A stretch of DNA of 64,000 nt from Pseudoleptotrichia goodfellowii. Its GTDB lineage: Bacteria; Fusobacteriota; Fusobacteriia; Fusobacteriales; Leptotrichiaceae. How positions within the stretch are numbered: the stretch's first letter is position 1; every line of letters begins with the position of its first letter. Positions 34,841 to 42,752 of this stretch are shown here, one piece after another. Location: positions 930,001-994,000 of the forward strand of contig NZ_AP019822.1 of assembly GCF_007990505.1 (NCBI RefSeq), written 5' to 3'. The translations under genes were made by a program, and so were the position numbers. Below the pieces are notes generated by a model, which was not told where the DNA came from, searched no databases, and saw only the letters and a program-made list of their open reading frames with translations.

Positions 34841-35458
34841 ATGAAAAATAAAAAATTATTTATATTTATTATTGTAAATTTGATTATTGCAATATCCTGT
34901 TTTGGAAAATATAATGAAGATAGTTTAAAGAAAGATGCTTCTTTGTTGGAAGAAGTTATTTCTAAATGCAAAGTCGGGATAATGAAAAAGAATGACAGTA
35001 ATTGTATTCTTGCACGAAAAATTCAGCAAGATTTGGCAAAAGAGGGTTGGGAGAAAAATAAGAAAATAATAATAGATAAATTAATTGAAAGCGGAAAAAA
35101 TTTGGAAGAAAGAAAATATGAAACAATGTTTGATTTATGGTCACCCGAGTTGCTTTACAATGCTGCTGAAAATGCGGGAGTAGGAGTGGAAGAATTTAAA
35201 AAAGGCATAATAGATTATATGAATGGAAACGCTCCTAAAAAAGCAAAAGTTACAAGAGATTTTAATTCGGCAAAACCGGGAAGAACCACTAAAGGAAGAA
35301 CTTATGTAAGAATTCCGGTAGTTTTTGATAATGAAGTTGACGGACAACATATAATAACAAGAAGAGAAACATTGGCTTTTGAAGATAAAGGAAAGTGGTA
35401 TGCAATTAATTTAGACAGAGTTTCGCTTCCTGTTATAAAACAGACTTATCCTGATTAA
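34841..35458 (+). CDS. Lipoprotein of unknown function
   Basis: It has 205 residues. A signal sequence ends in lipobox Cys20 (IAISC). The mature protein contains a helical first half (ILARKIQQDLAKEGWEKNKK) and a beta-rich C-terminal half with TKGRTYVRIPVVFDNEVDG and WYAINLDRVSLPVI, resembling small extracytoplasmic domains that measure or bind cell-wall material; no family is assigned. AAAGGAG leads the ATG. It sits 42 nt before nrdF and may share its transcript. Confidence 0.7.
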   Translation: MKNKKLFIFIIVNLIIAISCFGKYNEDSLKKDASLLEEVISKCKVGIMKKNDSNCILARKIQQDLAKEGWEKNKKIIIDKLIESGKNLEERKYETMFDLWSPELLYNAAENAGVGVEEFKKGIIDYMNGNAPKKAKVTRDFNSAKPGRTTKGRTYVRIPVVFDNEVDGQHIITRRETLAFEDKGKWYAINLDRVSLPVIKQTYPD

Positions 35459-35500
35459 AAATGAAATTGTATTATTGTATTAAAGAAAGGAAAAATTAAA

Positions 35501-36505
35501 ATGAATAAAAAAATATACGAAGCAGTAAACTGGAACACACCTGAAAATGATTATGTAGAAATGTTTTGGGAGCAGAATTTAAAACAATTCTGGATAGATA
35601 CTGAATATATTCCGTCAAAGGATATAGACAGCTGGCATTCATTGGAGCCTGAAATGAAATTGGCTTATTTGCAGGTGTTGGGAGGGTTGACATTGCTTGA
35701 TACTTTACAGAGCCACACAGGAATGCCTAAAATTATAGATCATATTGAATCATTACAATGCCGTTCGGTATTGTCCTATATGTGTATGATGGAAACTATC
35801 CACGCAAAATCTTATTCTACAATATTTACGACAGTTGCATCTACGAGAGAAATAAACGAAACGTTTAACTGGGTTCAGGAAAATGAGCATTTGCAATATA
35901 AAGCAAATAAAATCGACTATTATTATCAGAAAATGAATAATCCGAAAGCTACAAAAAGAGAGATTTACATGGCTTTGTGTGCTTCGGTTTATTTGGAAAC
36001 ATATTTATTTTACAGCGGATTTTTCTTGCCTTTATGGCTTGCAGGACAGGGAGAAATGGTCGCAAGTTGTGATATAATAAAGAAAATAATAGCCGATGAA
36101 TCTATTCACGGAGTGTTTGTGGGACTTCTTTCGCAGGAAATATACGCTACATTCAGTGAAGAAGAAAAAGAAAGTGTCAGAAAAGAATTAAAAGAATTAA
36201 TGTATGATTTATATGAAAATGAAGCGAGATATACTGATGAAGTATACGGAGATATAGGACTTACTGCCGATGTTAAAGAATATATAAGATATAACGCAAA
36301 TAAGGCATTGATGAACTTGGGATTTGAAGAGGAATTTGAAGTGAAAGATGTAAATCCTATTGTATTGAACGGATTAAATGTGGAAACGACACAACATGAT
36401 TTCTTCTCGAAAAAATCTACAAATTATGAAAAAGCATTGGAAGTAGTTCATTTGAATGACGAAGATTTTGAATTTAAAAAGGAAGAAATAGATTTGGATA
36501 TTTAA
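35501..36505 (+). CDS. nrdF: Class Ib ribonucleotide reductase small subunit NrdF
   Basis: NrdF holds the dimetal-tyrosyl radical cofactor. Ligand blocks are visible: Asp in LTLLDTLQSH, the E-x-x-H helix METIHAKSYS, Glu in SVYLETYLFYSGF and the second E-x-x-H in ADESIHGVFVG. The 334 residues are normal. AAAGGAA precedes the ATG. No NrdR box is visible near this gene, in contrast to nrdH, and a terminator closes it at 36523-36569. Confidence 0.95.
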   Translation: MNKKIYEAVNWNTPENDYVEMFWEQNLKQFWIDTEYIPSKDIDSWHSLEPEMKLAYLQVLGGLTLLDTLQSHTGMPKIIDHIESLQCRSVLSYMCMMETIHAKSYSTIFTTVASTREINETFNWVQENEHLQYKANKIDYYYQKMNNPKATKREIYMALCASVYLETYLFYSGFFLPLWLAGQGEMVASCDIIKKIIADESIHGVFVGLLSQEIYATFSEEEKESVRKELKELMYDLYENEARYTDEVYGDIGLTADVKEYIRYNANKALMNLGFEEEFEVKDVNPIVLNGLNVETTQHDFFSKKSTNYEKALEVVHLNDEDFEFKKEEIDLDI

Positions 36506-36522
36506 TATAATTTTGATATAAT

Positions 36523-36569
36523 AAAACTAATATATGTTCTGAATTTATCAGAAAGTGTATTAGTTTTTT
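36523..36569 (+). terminator. Terminator after nrdF
   Basis: AAAACTAATA (36523-36532) pairs with TATTAGTTTT (36558-36567), followed by T residues. Confidence 0.82.
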
Positions 36570-36601
36570 ATATAAAATAGAAGATTTCAGGAGGAAAAAA
36601 T

Positions 36602-37543
36602 ATGAAGTTAAAAAATTTATTGCTTGTAGTTTCATTAATAGCGGGATTGATAATGTCATGTGGAGGGAAAAAAGAGGATAAACAAGAGAAAAGCAGTCAG
36701 AAATATAATGAATATGTGGAATTTTTCAATGATATAAAAATGGGTAAATTTGATAAATTTTACGATATTTATATGGAAAAATTTTCAGACGATAATGCCG
36801 ATTTTAAAATACCTGATGAAAACAGTATTAAAGAAATTGTCGGGTTAGGTGAGAATGTGGCTTATTTTGAAAAAAGATTAGAGGAAATGGAAAAATCACT
36901 CAACAAAAAACCCGAATTTGAAGTAGATAAAGATTTAAAGGAGTTTTTGGGAGCGATTAAAGCCAAAAAGGAAGTAATGTCTGAAATGATAAATTATTAT
37001 AAAAACGGAGAGTATAAAAAAGATAATTTTGAAAAAGGAAAGCAGCTTCATTTAAAATATGTTGATATAAATAAAAAGGCTATGGGAAAATACATCCCTT
37101 ATACAGAAAACATGAAAAAATTAATGGCGAAAAATAGGGAAGAAAGATTAAAAGATTTAAAGACTAAGGGCTTAAAAGCAAAATATTATATGGTGAAATT
37201 CATTGATGATACAGATAAATTTTCTAATAAATTATATGAATCGGAAGAAGGAGAATTTGCTGAAGAAGATGTGAAAGAATTAAAGGAGTTAAGCCAAAAT
37301 TTAAGAAAAACATATGAAGAATGGGTAAAAGTAGACGCTAAAAATATAACAGAAGAAAGATATGATTTGGGTGAATATAATAAATTGAGAGGAAATGCAG
37401 GGATGATAACTGATTCGGCAGATAACATAATCAAAAAAATAGAAGCAAAATCAGATGATTTATACAAATTATCTGAAAATTTTTCAAACGGACATCAAAA
37501 ATTGATTATTGATTACAATAAAATGATCAAGGCAGTAAAATGA
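36602..37543 (+). CDS. Lipoprotein, DUF3829/YiiG-like
   Basis: It has a lipobox at Cys20 (GLIMSC) and 313 residues. The mature protein is almost wholly helical and charged, opening KYNEYVEFFNDIKMGKFDKFYDIY and ending in SNGHQKLIIDYNKMIKAVK, which resembles the DUF3829 (YiiG) lipoproteins. Function is unknown. GGAGG precedes the ATG and the stop overlaps the yaaA start by four bases (ATGA). Confidence 0.7.
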   Translation: MKLKNLLLVVSLIAGLIMSCGGKKEDKQEKSSQKYNEYVEFFNDIKMGKFDKFYDIYMEKFSDDNADFKIPDENSIKEIVGLGENVAYFEKRLEEMEKSLNKKPEFEVDKDLKEFLGAIKAKKEVMSEMINYYKNGEYKKDNFEKGKQLHLKYVDINKKAMGKYIPYTENMKKLMAKNREERLKDLKTKGLKAKYYMVKFIDDTDKFSNKLYESEEGEFAEEDVKELKELSQNLRKTYEEWVKVDAKNITEERYDLGEYNKLRGNAGMITDSADNIIKKIEAKSDDLYKLSENFSNGHQKLIIDYNKMIKAVK

Positions 37544-38256
37544 AAATAATAATATCTCCGAGTAAAACAAAGAAAATATCTAATTTAAAGGGAATAGAGA
37601 TATATGAAGAACCTTATTTTCCGGAAATCACTCATAAAATTGTAAAAGAACTCGAAAAAATATCTGTATCAGAAATAGAGAAAAAGTTTAAACTGAAAAA
37701 AGAACAGGCTGAGAAATTGTCGAAATTTTATAAAACGTTTGAAACACAGGATTACGGACATGCTTTGGGCACATATACAGGGATAGCCTTTAAATCAATA
37801 GATACAAACAGTTTTAATAAAAAAGATTTGGAATTTGCACAGGAACATTTACTTATTTTATCCGCATTATACGGGGTGCTTACTCCTTTTACAAAGCTGA
37901 AAGAATACAGGCTTGATATGACAAATTCCGTATTTAAAGAAAAGTCTTTATACGAAGTATGGAAAAAAGATATAAACGATTATTTTAAAGATGAGAAATG
38001 TATAATAAATCTGGCTTCTAAAGAATATTCCAAAGTGATTGGGGCAGAAAATTTATATGATTTTGAGTTTTATGACAGAAAAGACGGTAAACTTAAACAG
38101 ATAAGCACAAACTCCAAGAAAATGAGAGGATTTACAGTAAATTATATTGTAAAAAACAGGATAACAAATGTTCGGGATTTGAAAAATATATCTTTGAACG
38201 GGTATGAATATAATGAAGAGATATCTAATGAAAAGAAATATGTATATGTGAAATAA
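37540..38256 (+). CDS. yaaA: YaaA family peroxide-stress protein (UPF0246)
   Basis: The opening MKIIISPSKTKK and the blocks SALYGVLTPFTKLKEYRLDM and INLASKEYSKVI identify the YaaA/DUF328 family, which in E. coli limits free iron and DNA damage during peroxide stress. The 238 residues are close to the family length. It is translationally coupled to the lipoprotein gene through an ATGA overlap. A bidirectional terminator separates it from the convergent capA-like gene. Confidence 0.92.
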   Translation: MKIIISPSKTKKISNLKGIEIYEEPYFPEITHKIVKELEKISVSEIEKKFKLKKEQAEKLSKFYKTFETQDYGHALGTYTGIAFKSIDTNSFNKKDLEFAQEHLLILSALYGVLTPFTKLKEYRLDMTNSVFKEKSLYEVWKKDINDYFKDEKCIINLASKEYSKVIGAENLYDFEFYDRKDGKLKQISTNSKKMRGFTVNYIVKNRITNVRDLKNISLNGYEYNEEISNEKKYVYVK

Positions 38257-38268
38257 GTTTAGTAGAAA

Positions 38269-38297
38269 CGTGAGGATATTGAGTCCTCACGATTTTT
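38269..38297. terminator. Bidirectional terminator between yaaA and the CapA-like gene
   Basis: CGTGAGGA (38269-38276) pairs with TCCTCACG (38284-38291), with a T-rich stretch after it and A-rich sequence before it. Confidence 0.8.
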
Positions 38298-38304
38298 ATA
38301 ACTT

Positions 38305-39432
38305 TTATTTTTTAGTAATTTTACCTTCGGAAGAAATTTCAAGTCCGTTTCCTTCAGGAAAATCCTGTTTGCTAAGAGAAATTATTTTTTTTATAGCTTC
38401 GTTATTTTTATCAACAAAAGGACCTTTTACGCCTTTATACTGTTTTGTAGGAATGATTTCTCCGCTTAAAAAATTTCCTTTATTATCAACAGTTATTTTA
38501 AAAATAGGCGAAATACCGCTCGGTCCGCTTAAATTAAACTTTCCGTAAGTGGCAAAGTTTCCTCCACTGTAAGAAATGAATTTATTTTTATATAGTTCAA
38601 CAGCACGGGTAACGTGAGGTCCCTGTCCGAATATAATATCCGCTCCCGAATCTACTGCCATTCTTGCAAATTTGAATACATTTCCTCTGTCTTCTCCGTA
38701 AAAAATCTCATTTTTTCTCGGAATGTTCTGATGTCCGTTTCCTTCAGCTCCTCCATGAAACATAACAATAAGTATATCCGATTTTTCTTTTGTAGACTTT
38801 ATAAGTTTTGAAGCATACTCGTAGTCATTTATACTTACAGTTCTGTTGTTAGGAGCAAAAGACACAAATCCGTATTTTATTCCGTCTTTTTCCAATGAAG
38901 CAAATTCTGCTTGTTCTTTGATTCCTGAATATTTTATGCCGAGATTTTCAAGATTTTTCATAGTCTGATTTATTCCTTCGGAGCCGAAGTCATTACTGTG
39001 ATTGTTTGCAATACTCAGATAATCAAAGCCTGCATTTTTTAAATATTCCCCGTATTTTGAAGGAGTTCTGAATACATAGCAGACACTCGGATCTGAACAG
39101 CCTTTAGGGCTTCCTCCCTTATCAAAAAGAGTACCTTCAAGGTTTCCCACTGTAATATCCGCATTTTCCAATATTTTTCGGGTATTCTCCAGAATGTCGG
39201 CATCATTTTCAGGAAGAAGCGAAGGGCTTGGATAATTACTTCCGAGCATTATATCTCCCACACCGATAACGGTAACTGTTTCTTTTGCAATTTCCTTTTT
39301 TTCGTTATCTTTTTGAATTTTACTTTCGACAATTTTCTCATTTTTTGTTTCGGAAACATTATCGGAATTTTTTCCGCACGAATAAAACAAAGTAACCAAC
39401 AGAATTGAAAAAATAATTTTTCTTTTTATCAT
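38305..39432 (-). CDS. CapA-family lipoprotein (PGA_cap metallophosphatase fold)
   Basis: It is a 375-residue lipoprotein with Cys19 (LFYSC). The CapA domain shows VGDIMLGSNY, GNLEGTLFD, SIANNHSNDFG and DIIFGQGPHV, the metallophosphoesterase-like motifs of the poly-gamma-glutamate capsule family. No capBC genes are nearby, so a role in polyglutamate synthesis is doubtful; many stand-alone CapA proteins have unknown substrates. An insertion with two cysteines (PKGCSDPSVCYVF) may form a disulfide outside the cell. Confidence 0.88.
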   Translation of the reverse strand: MIKRKIIFSILLVTLFYSCGKNSDNVSETKNEKIVESKIQKDNEKKEIAKETVTVIGVGDIMLGSNYPSPSLLPENDADILENTRKILENADITVGNLEGTLFDKGGSPKGCSDPSVCYVFRTPSKYGEYLKNAGFDYLSIANNHSNDFGSEGINQTMKNLENLGIKYSGIKEQAEFASLEKDGIKYGFVSFAPNNRTVSINDYEYASKLIKSTKEKSDILIVMFHGGAEGNGHQNIPRKNEIFYGEDRGNVFKFARMAVDSGADIIFGQGPHVTRAVELYKNKFISYSGGNFATYGKFNLSGPSGISPIFKITVDNKGNFLSGEIIPTKQYKGVKGPFVDKNNEAIKKIISLSKQDFPEGNGLEISSEGKITKK

Positions 39433-39501
39433 TAAAATCCTCCTAAAAAATATATTAATAATGTATTGTAACTATTTTTAACTAAAATTGCAATAAATTA
39501 C

Positions 39502-39530
39502 TTTATAAAAAAGTCCATATATGCTATAAT
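39502..39530 (+). promoter_or_regulatory. Promoter before the 39.5 kb gene and mltG
   Basis: TTTATA (39502-39507), 17 bp, TATAAT (39525-39530) with TGC just before the -10, giving an extended -10. It probably starts the transcript that includes mltG, tilS and ftsH. Confidence 0.68.
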
Positions 39531-39563
39531 TATACAAAATTCGTAATGGAAAAGGTGAAAAAA

Positions 39564-40391
39564 TTGAAAATAAATAGATTCTTATTTTTTATTCTGTTTT
39601 CGGTTTTGATTTTTTCTGCATCACCGAAGAAAAGTTTACAGGAAATACAACAATCGGAGAATAAAGAAACTGAAACAGTAGAAGTGGAAATAATTGAAAA
39701 AGATGAAACCGATTATTATAAAAAAGATGACAGGGAACTCATTTATCTTGATCGGATAGTTGACGAAGAAGAAATGAAGTCGGATAAAAAAGGTAAACTT
39801 GAAAAAGCTATAAGCAGATTTGATAAAAAAATAAATCCTGTTTTAAAATTCTATGTTCCTGCTACTTACGGAGACTGGTACGTCATAAAAACGACAAATA
39901 CGCAGGAATTAAATTATGAAAATATAAAATACAATTTTAAGCAGGAAGAAAACGGATACAGAATAACAAAAATGTATTATGATCCGTTACGAAAAGTCTG
40001 GAATGAAGATAAAGAAAGAGCGTGGATAAAAGAAAATAAAGGGAAAGTATATTTACATTCGGAAAAAACACGTTTCAAAAGCTTTAAAAATGAAATAATT
40101 TATTTTGACCCGGAATACAAATATATGATTATAAAGTTTGAAAATGACAACAGTTTACGGGTTTTTTCGAGATATCCTGAAGGGAAAATAAGTTTAATCG
40201 GTGAAGAAAAAGAAAAGTATGAAAGAGTACTGGATGAAAATCCGGGATTGAGAAATACCGATTATAACGATAAACTGAAATTTCCTGATAAAGCAAGAGC
40301 AGAAGTTGAAAAATCAGAACAGGAACAAAGAGCAAAGATAATAGAAGAAAAGCTGAATCAAGGTGTAGATTCGTTTTTTCAGATAAATTAG
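39564..40391 (+). CDS. Exported protein of unknown function
   Basis: It is not recognised. AAAGGTG (39551-39557) fits a TTG start at 39564 (MKINRFLFFILFSVLIFSAS), giving 275 residues; an ATG at 39546 adds six residues but lacks a ribosome site. A signal peptide is clear. An acidic linker (residues about 25-60) precedes a compact domain with YGDWYVIKTTNTQEL, KMYYDPLRKVWNEDKERAW and RVFSRYPEGK. It heads the operon with mltG and so may act at the cell envelope. Confidence 0.68.
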   Translation: MKINRFLFFILFSVLIFSASPKKSLQEIQQSENKETETVEVEIIEKDETDYYKKDDRELIYLDRIVDEEEMKSDKKGKLEKAISRFDKKINPVLKFYVPATYGDWYVIKTTNTQELNYENIKYNFKQEENGYRITKMYYDPLRKVWNEDKERAWIKENKGKVYLHSEKTRFKSFKNEIIYFDPEYKYMIIKFENDNSLRVFSRYPEGKISLIGEEKEKYERVLDENPGLRNTDYNDKLKFPDKARAEVEKSEQEQRAKIIEEKLNQGVDSFFQIN

Positions 40392-40423
40392 CTTAAAAAT
40401 AAAAAATAAGAATTAGGAGAGAT

Positions 40424-41374
40424 ATGAAAAAAGTATTAGTTGCCTTTAATGTATTTATAAGTATATTTATTATCGTTAATCTGATATTCGTATACAGTTT
40501 TTTTATGACAAAAAAAGAATATAAAAATGTAAATGTAAATATAGTAAAAGGTACGAGTTTTCAACAAATATTTAAAGATTTAAAATTAAATTACGGAATT
40601 ATTGATAAAATATATTTGAAAATGACCGGAAATTCTTCAAATTTGAAAATAGGGACGTATAAATTTAACGGGAAATATTCAAGATATGAAATAATAAGAA
40701 AAATACAGAACAAAGATTCCATAGGGATAAAACTTACTATTCCTGAAGGTTTTACAAAAAGACAGGTGTATAACAGAATAACAGCACTGGGATTGGGAGA
40801 TGAAAAAGAAATAGATGCTGCTTTGAAAGAAATAGATTTTCCTTATCCTCATGAAAATAACAACTTTGAAGGATATTTTTATCCTGAAACTTATATTTTT
40901 ACTGAGGGAACTACTACAAAACAGGTGATGAAAACTATTTTAAATGAATTTTTGAAAAAGTTTCCTCCTGAAAAATATCCCGATAAGAAAAAATTTTATG
41001 AGCAGCTGAAACTCGCTTCAATAGTAGAAGCAGAAGTATCGGATATGGCAGATAAACCTAAAGTTGCAGGAGTGTTTTTAAAACGTTTGGAAATCGGTAT
41101 GAAACTGGAGTCTGATGCTACTTTAAAATATGAATTGGGCAGACAGGCATTGAGAGATGAGCTGAAATCAAACGAATCTGTTTATAATTCTTATAAAGTG
41201 AAAGGATTGCCTCCTACACCGATAGGAAATCCGCCTGTAGAAACTTTTAAAGCAGTGGAAAAAGCAGAAATTACAGATGATCTTTTCTTTTTTACTTACA
41301 AAGGAAAGACATATTATTCCAAAACTCATGAAGAACACTTGAAAAAGAGAAAGGAAACAGGGCAGTTAAAATAA
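40424..41374 (+). CDS. mltG: Endolytic murein transglycosylase MltG
   Basis: It is an inner-membrane lytic transglycosylase that cuts nascent glycan strands. An N-terminal anchor (VLVAFNVFISIFIIVNLIFVY) is followed by a LysM-like part and the YceG domain with GYFYPETYIF, the catalytic Glu in ASIVEAEVSDMADKPKVAGVF, and DATLKYELG and GLPPTPIGNPP. The 316 residues are typical. tilS follows 16 nt later. Confidence 0.94.
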   Translation: MKKVLVAFNVFISIFIIVNLIFVYSFFMTKKEYKNVNVNIVKGTSFQQIFKDLKLNYGIIDKIYLKMTGNSSNLKIGTYKFNGKYSRYEIIRKIQNKDSIGIKLTIPEGFTKRQVYNRITALGLGDEKEIDAALKEIDFPYPHENNNFEGYFYPETYIFTEGTTTKQVMKTILNEFLKKFPPEKYPDKKKFYEQLKLASIVEAEVSDMADKPKVAGVFLKRLEIGMKLESDATLKYELGRQALRDELKSNESVYNSYKVKGLPPTPIGNPPVETFKAVEKAEITDDLFFFTYKGKTYYSKTHEEHLKKRKETGQLK

Positions 41375-41390
41375 TAGAATAGAGGATGAA

Positions 41391-42752
41391 ATGTTTAATT
41401 TTGGGAAATTAAAAGAGAAAATATATGAAATTGAAAAAAGTAATCTTATAGAAAATGGAGATAAAATATTACTGGCTTTTTCAGGAGGTCCCGATTCGGT
41501 ATTTTTGTATCGGGTCTTATCTTTTTTTCAGGAGAAATATTCGCTCGAATTGGCATTAATGTACGTAAATCATAATTTGAGACATGATGTGGAAAAGGAC
41601 TTGGAGTTTGTAAAAAGATTTTCTGAAGAAAATGGCGTGCAATTATACACAGAAAGTGTGAATGTAAATGACTACTCATCGAAAAACCGTAAATCTACCG
41701 AACTTGCAGCGAGAGAATTAAGATATTCGGCATTGACGGAAAAAGCCGACGATGTAGGATATGATAAAATCGCCACAGGACACAATCTTGATGATAATGT
41801 TGAAACTTTTATATTTCGATTGCTAAGAGGAACTTCAATCAAAGGGCTGAAAGGAATTCCTGAAAAAAGAGAAAATATAATAAGACCGATATTATCTTTT
41901 GAAAAAAAGGAAATATTGGACTGTCTGAAGGCTAATAACGAAGAATATATAAAAGATTATACTAATGAACAGAATGACTATACGAGAAACTATATAAGAA
42001 ATGATATTTTTCCTATGTTTTTACGGATAAATCCTAATTTCAGAAGAAAAATCGATGAACTGATTTCGGAAATAAAAAATAAAGAAAACGGAGAAAATAA
42101 AAAAGCCGACTTTGTGAAATATCTGGAAGAAAACGATATAGAGATAAACAGAAGAAAGATCAATCGGATATATTCCAATATTTTTGATGAAGAAGGGAAT
42201 ATCGATAAAAAGGGAACGAGAGAATTTGATTTGGGTCAAAACAGATTTTTGAGAAAAGAATACGGAAATATAGAAATTGTGAAAAAAACCGAAATGTCGG
42301 AAAATCAAGATAATTATATAAAGATTTTAAAGATAAATCAAAGTATAGAATGGTACAATTACGAAGTATATCTATGTGATAAATCAGAAATAAACAATCA
42401 GTTTTTTTTAAGAAAAAACGGTATTCAATATACTTTTTTAGAATTTAGTGATACCGATCATAAAGAAATAATTATAAGAAAAAGAAAAGAAGGGGATGCA
42501 ATATTATTAAGTAATCTAGGACACAAAAAAATAAAAAAAATTTTGATAGATGAAAAAATTCCGAAGCAAAAAAGGGATGAAATCCCTGTGATTGAATGCA
42601 AAAAAACAGTCGGAAACTCAGAAATAAATCAGATATTGGCAGTAGGAGATATAAAAATATCCGAATATTTAAAAAAAATAAAAGAAGAAGAAATAAATAC
42701 GATTGAAAAAGGAAAAATGATACTAATAATTGGGAGGAAAAATGGACGATAA
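41391..42752 (+). CDS. tilS: tRNA(Ile)-lysidine synthase TilS
   Basis: TilS modifies the anticodon C34 of the CAU isoleucine tRNA to lysidine, needed to read AUA, a codon heavily used in this AT-rich genome. The PP-loop SGGPDS is at residues 31-36, with NHNLRHDVEKD, GHNLDDNVETFIFRLLRGT and the C-terminal lysidine domain (RKRKEGDAI, KKILIDEKIPKQKRDEIPVI). The 453 residues are complete. Its last 11 bases overlap the ftsH start. Confidence 0.94.
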   Translation: MFNFGKLKEKIYEIEKSNLIENGDKILLAFSGGPDSVFLYRVLSFFQEKYSLELALMYVNHNLRHDVEKDLEFVKRFSEENGVQLYTESVNVNDYSSKNRKSTELAARELRYSALTEKADDVGYDKIATGHNLDDNVETFIFRLLRGTSIKGLKGIPEKRENIIRPILSFEKKEILDCLKANNEEYIKDYTNEQNDYTRNYIRNDIFPMFLRINPNFRRKIDELISEIKNKENGENKKADFVKYLEENDIEINRRKINRIYSNIFDEEGNIDKKGTREFDLGQNRFLRKEYGNIEIVKKTEMSENQDNYIKILKINQSIEWYNYEVYLCDKSEINNQFFLRKNGIQYTFLEFSDTDHKEIIIRKRKEGDAILLSNLGHKKIKKILIDEKIPKQKRDEIPVIECKKTVGNSEINQILAVGDIKISEYLKKIKEEEINTIEKGKMILIIGRKNGR

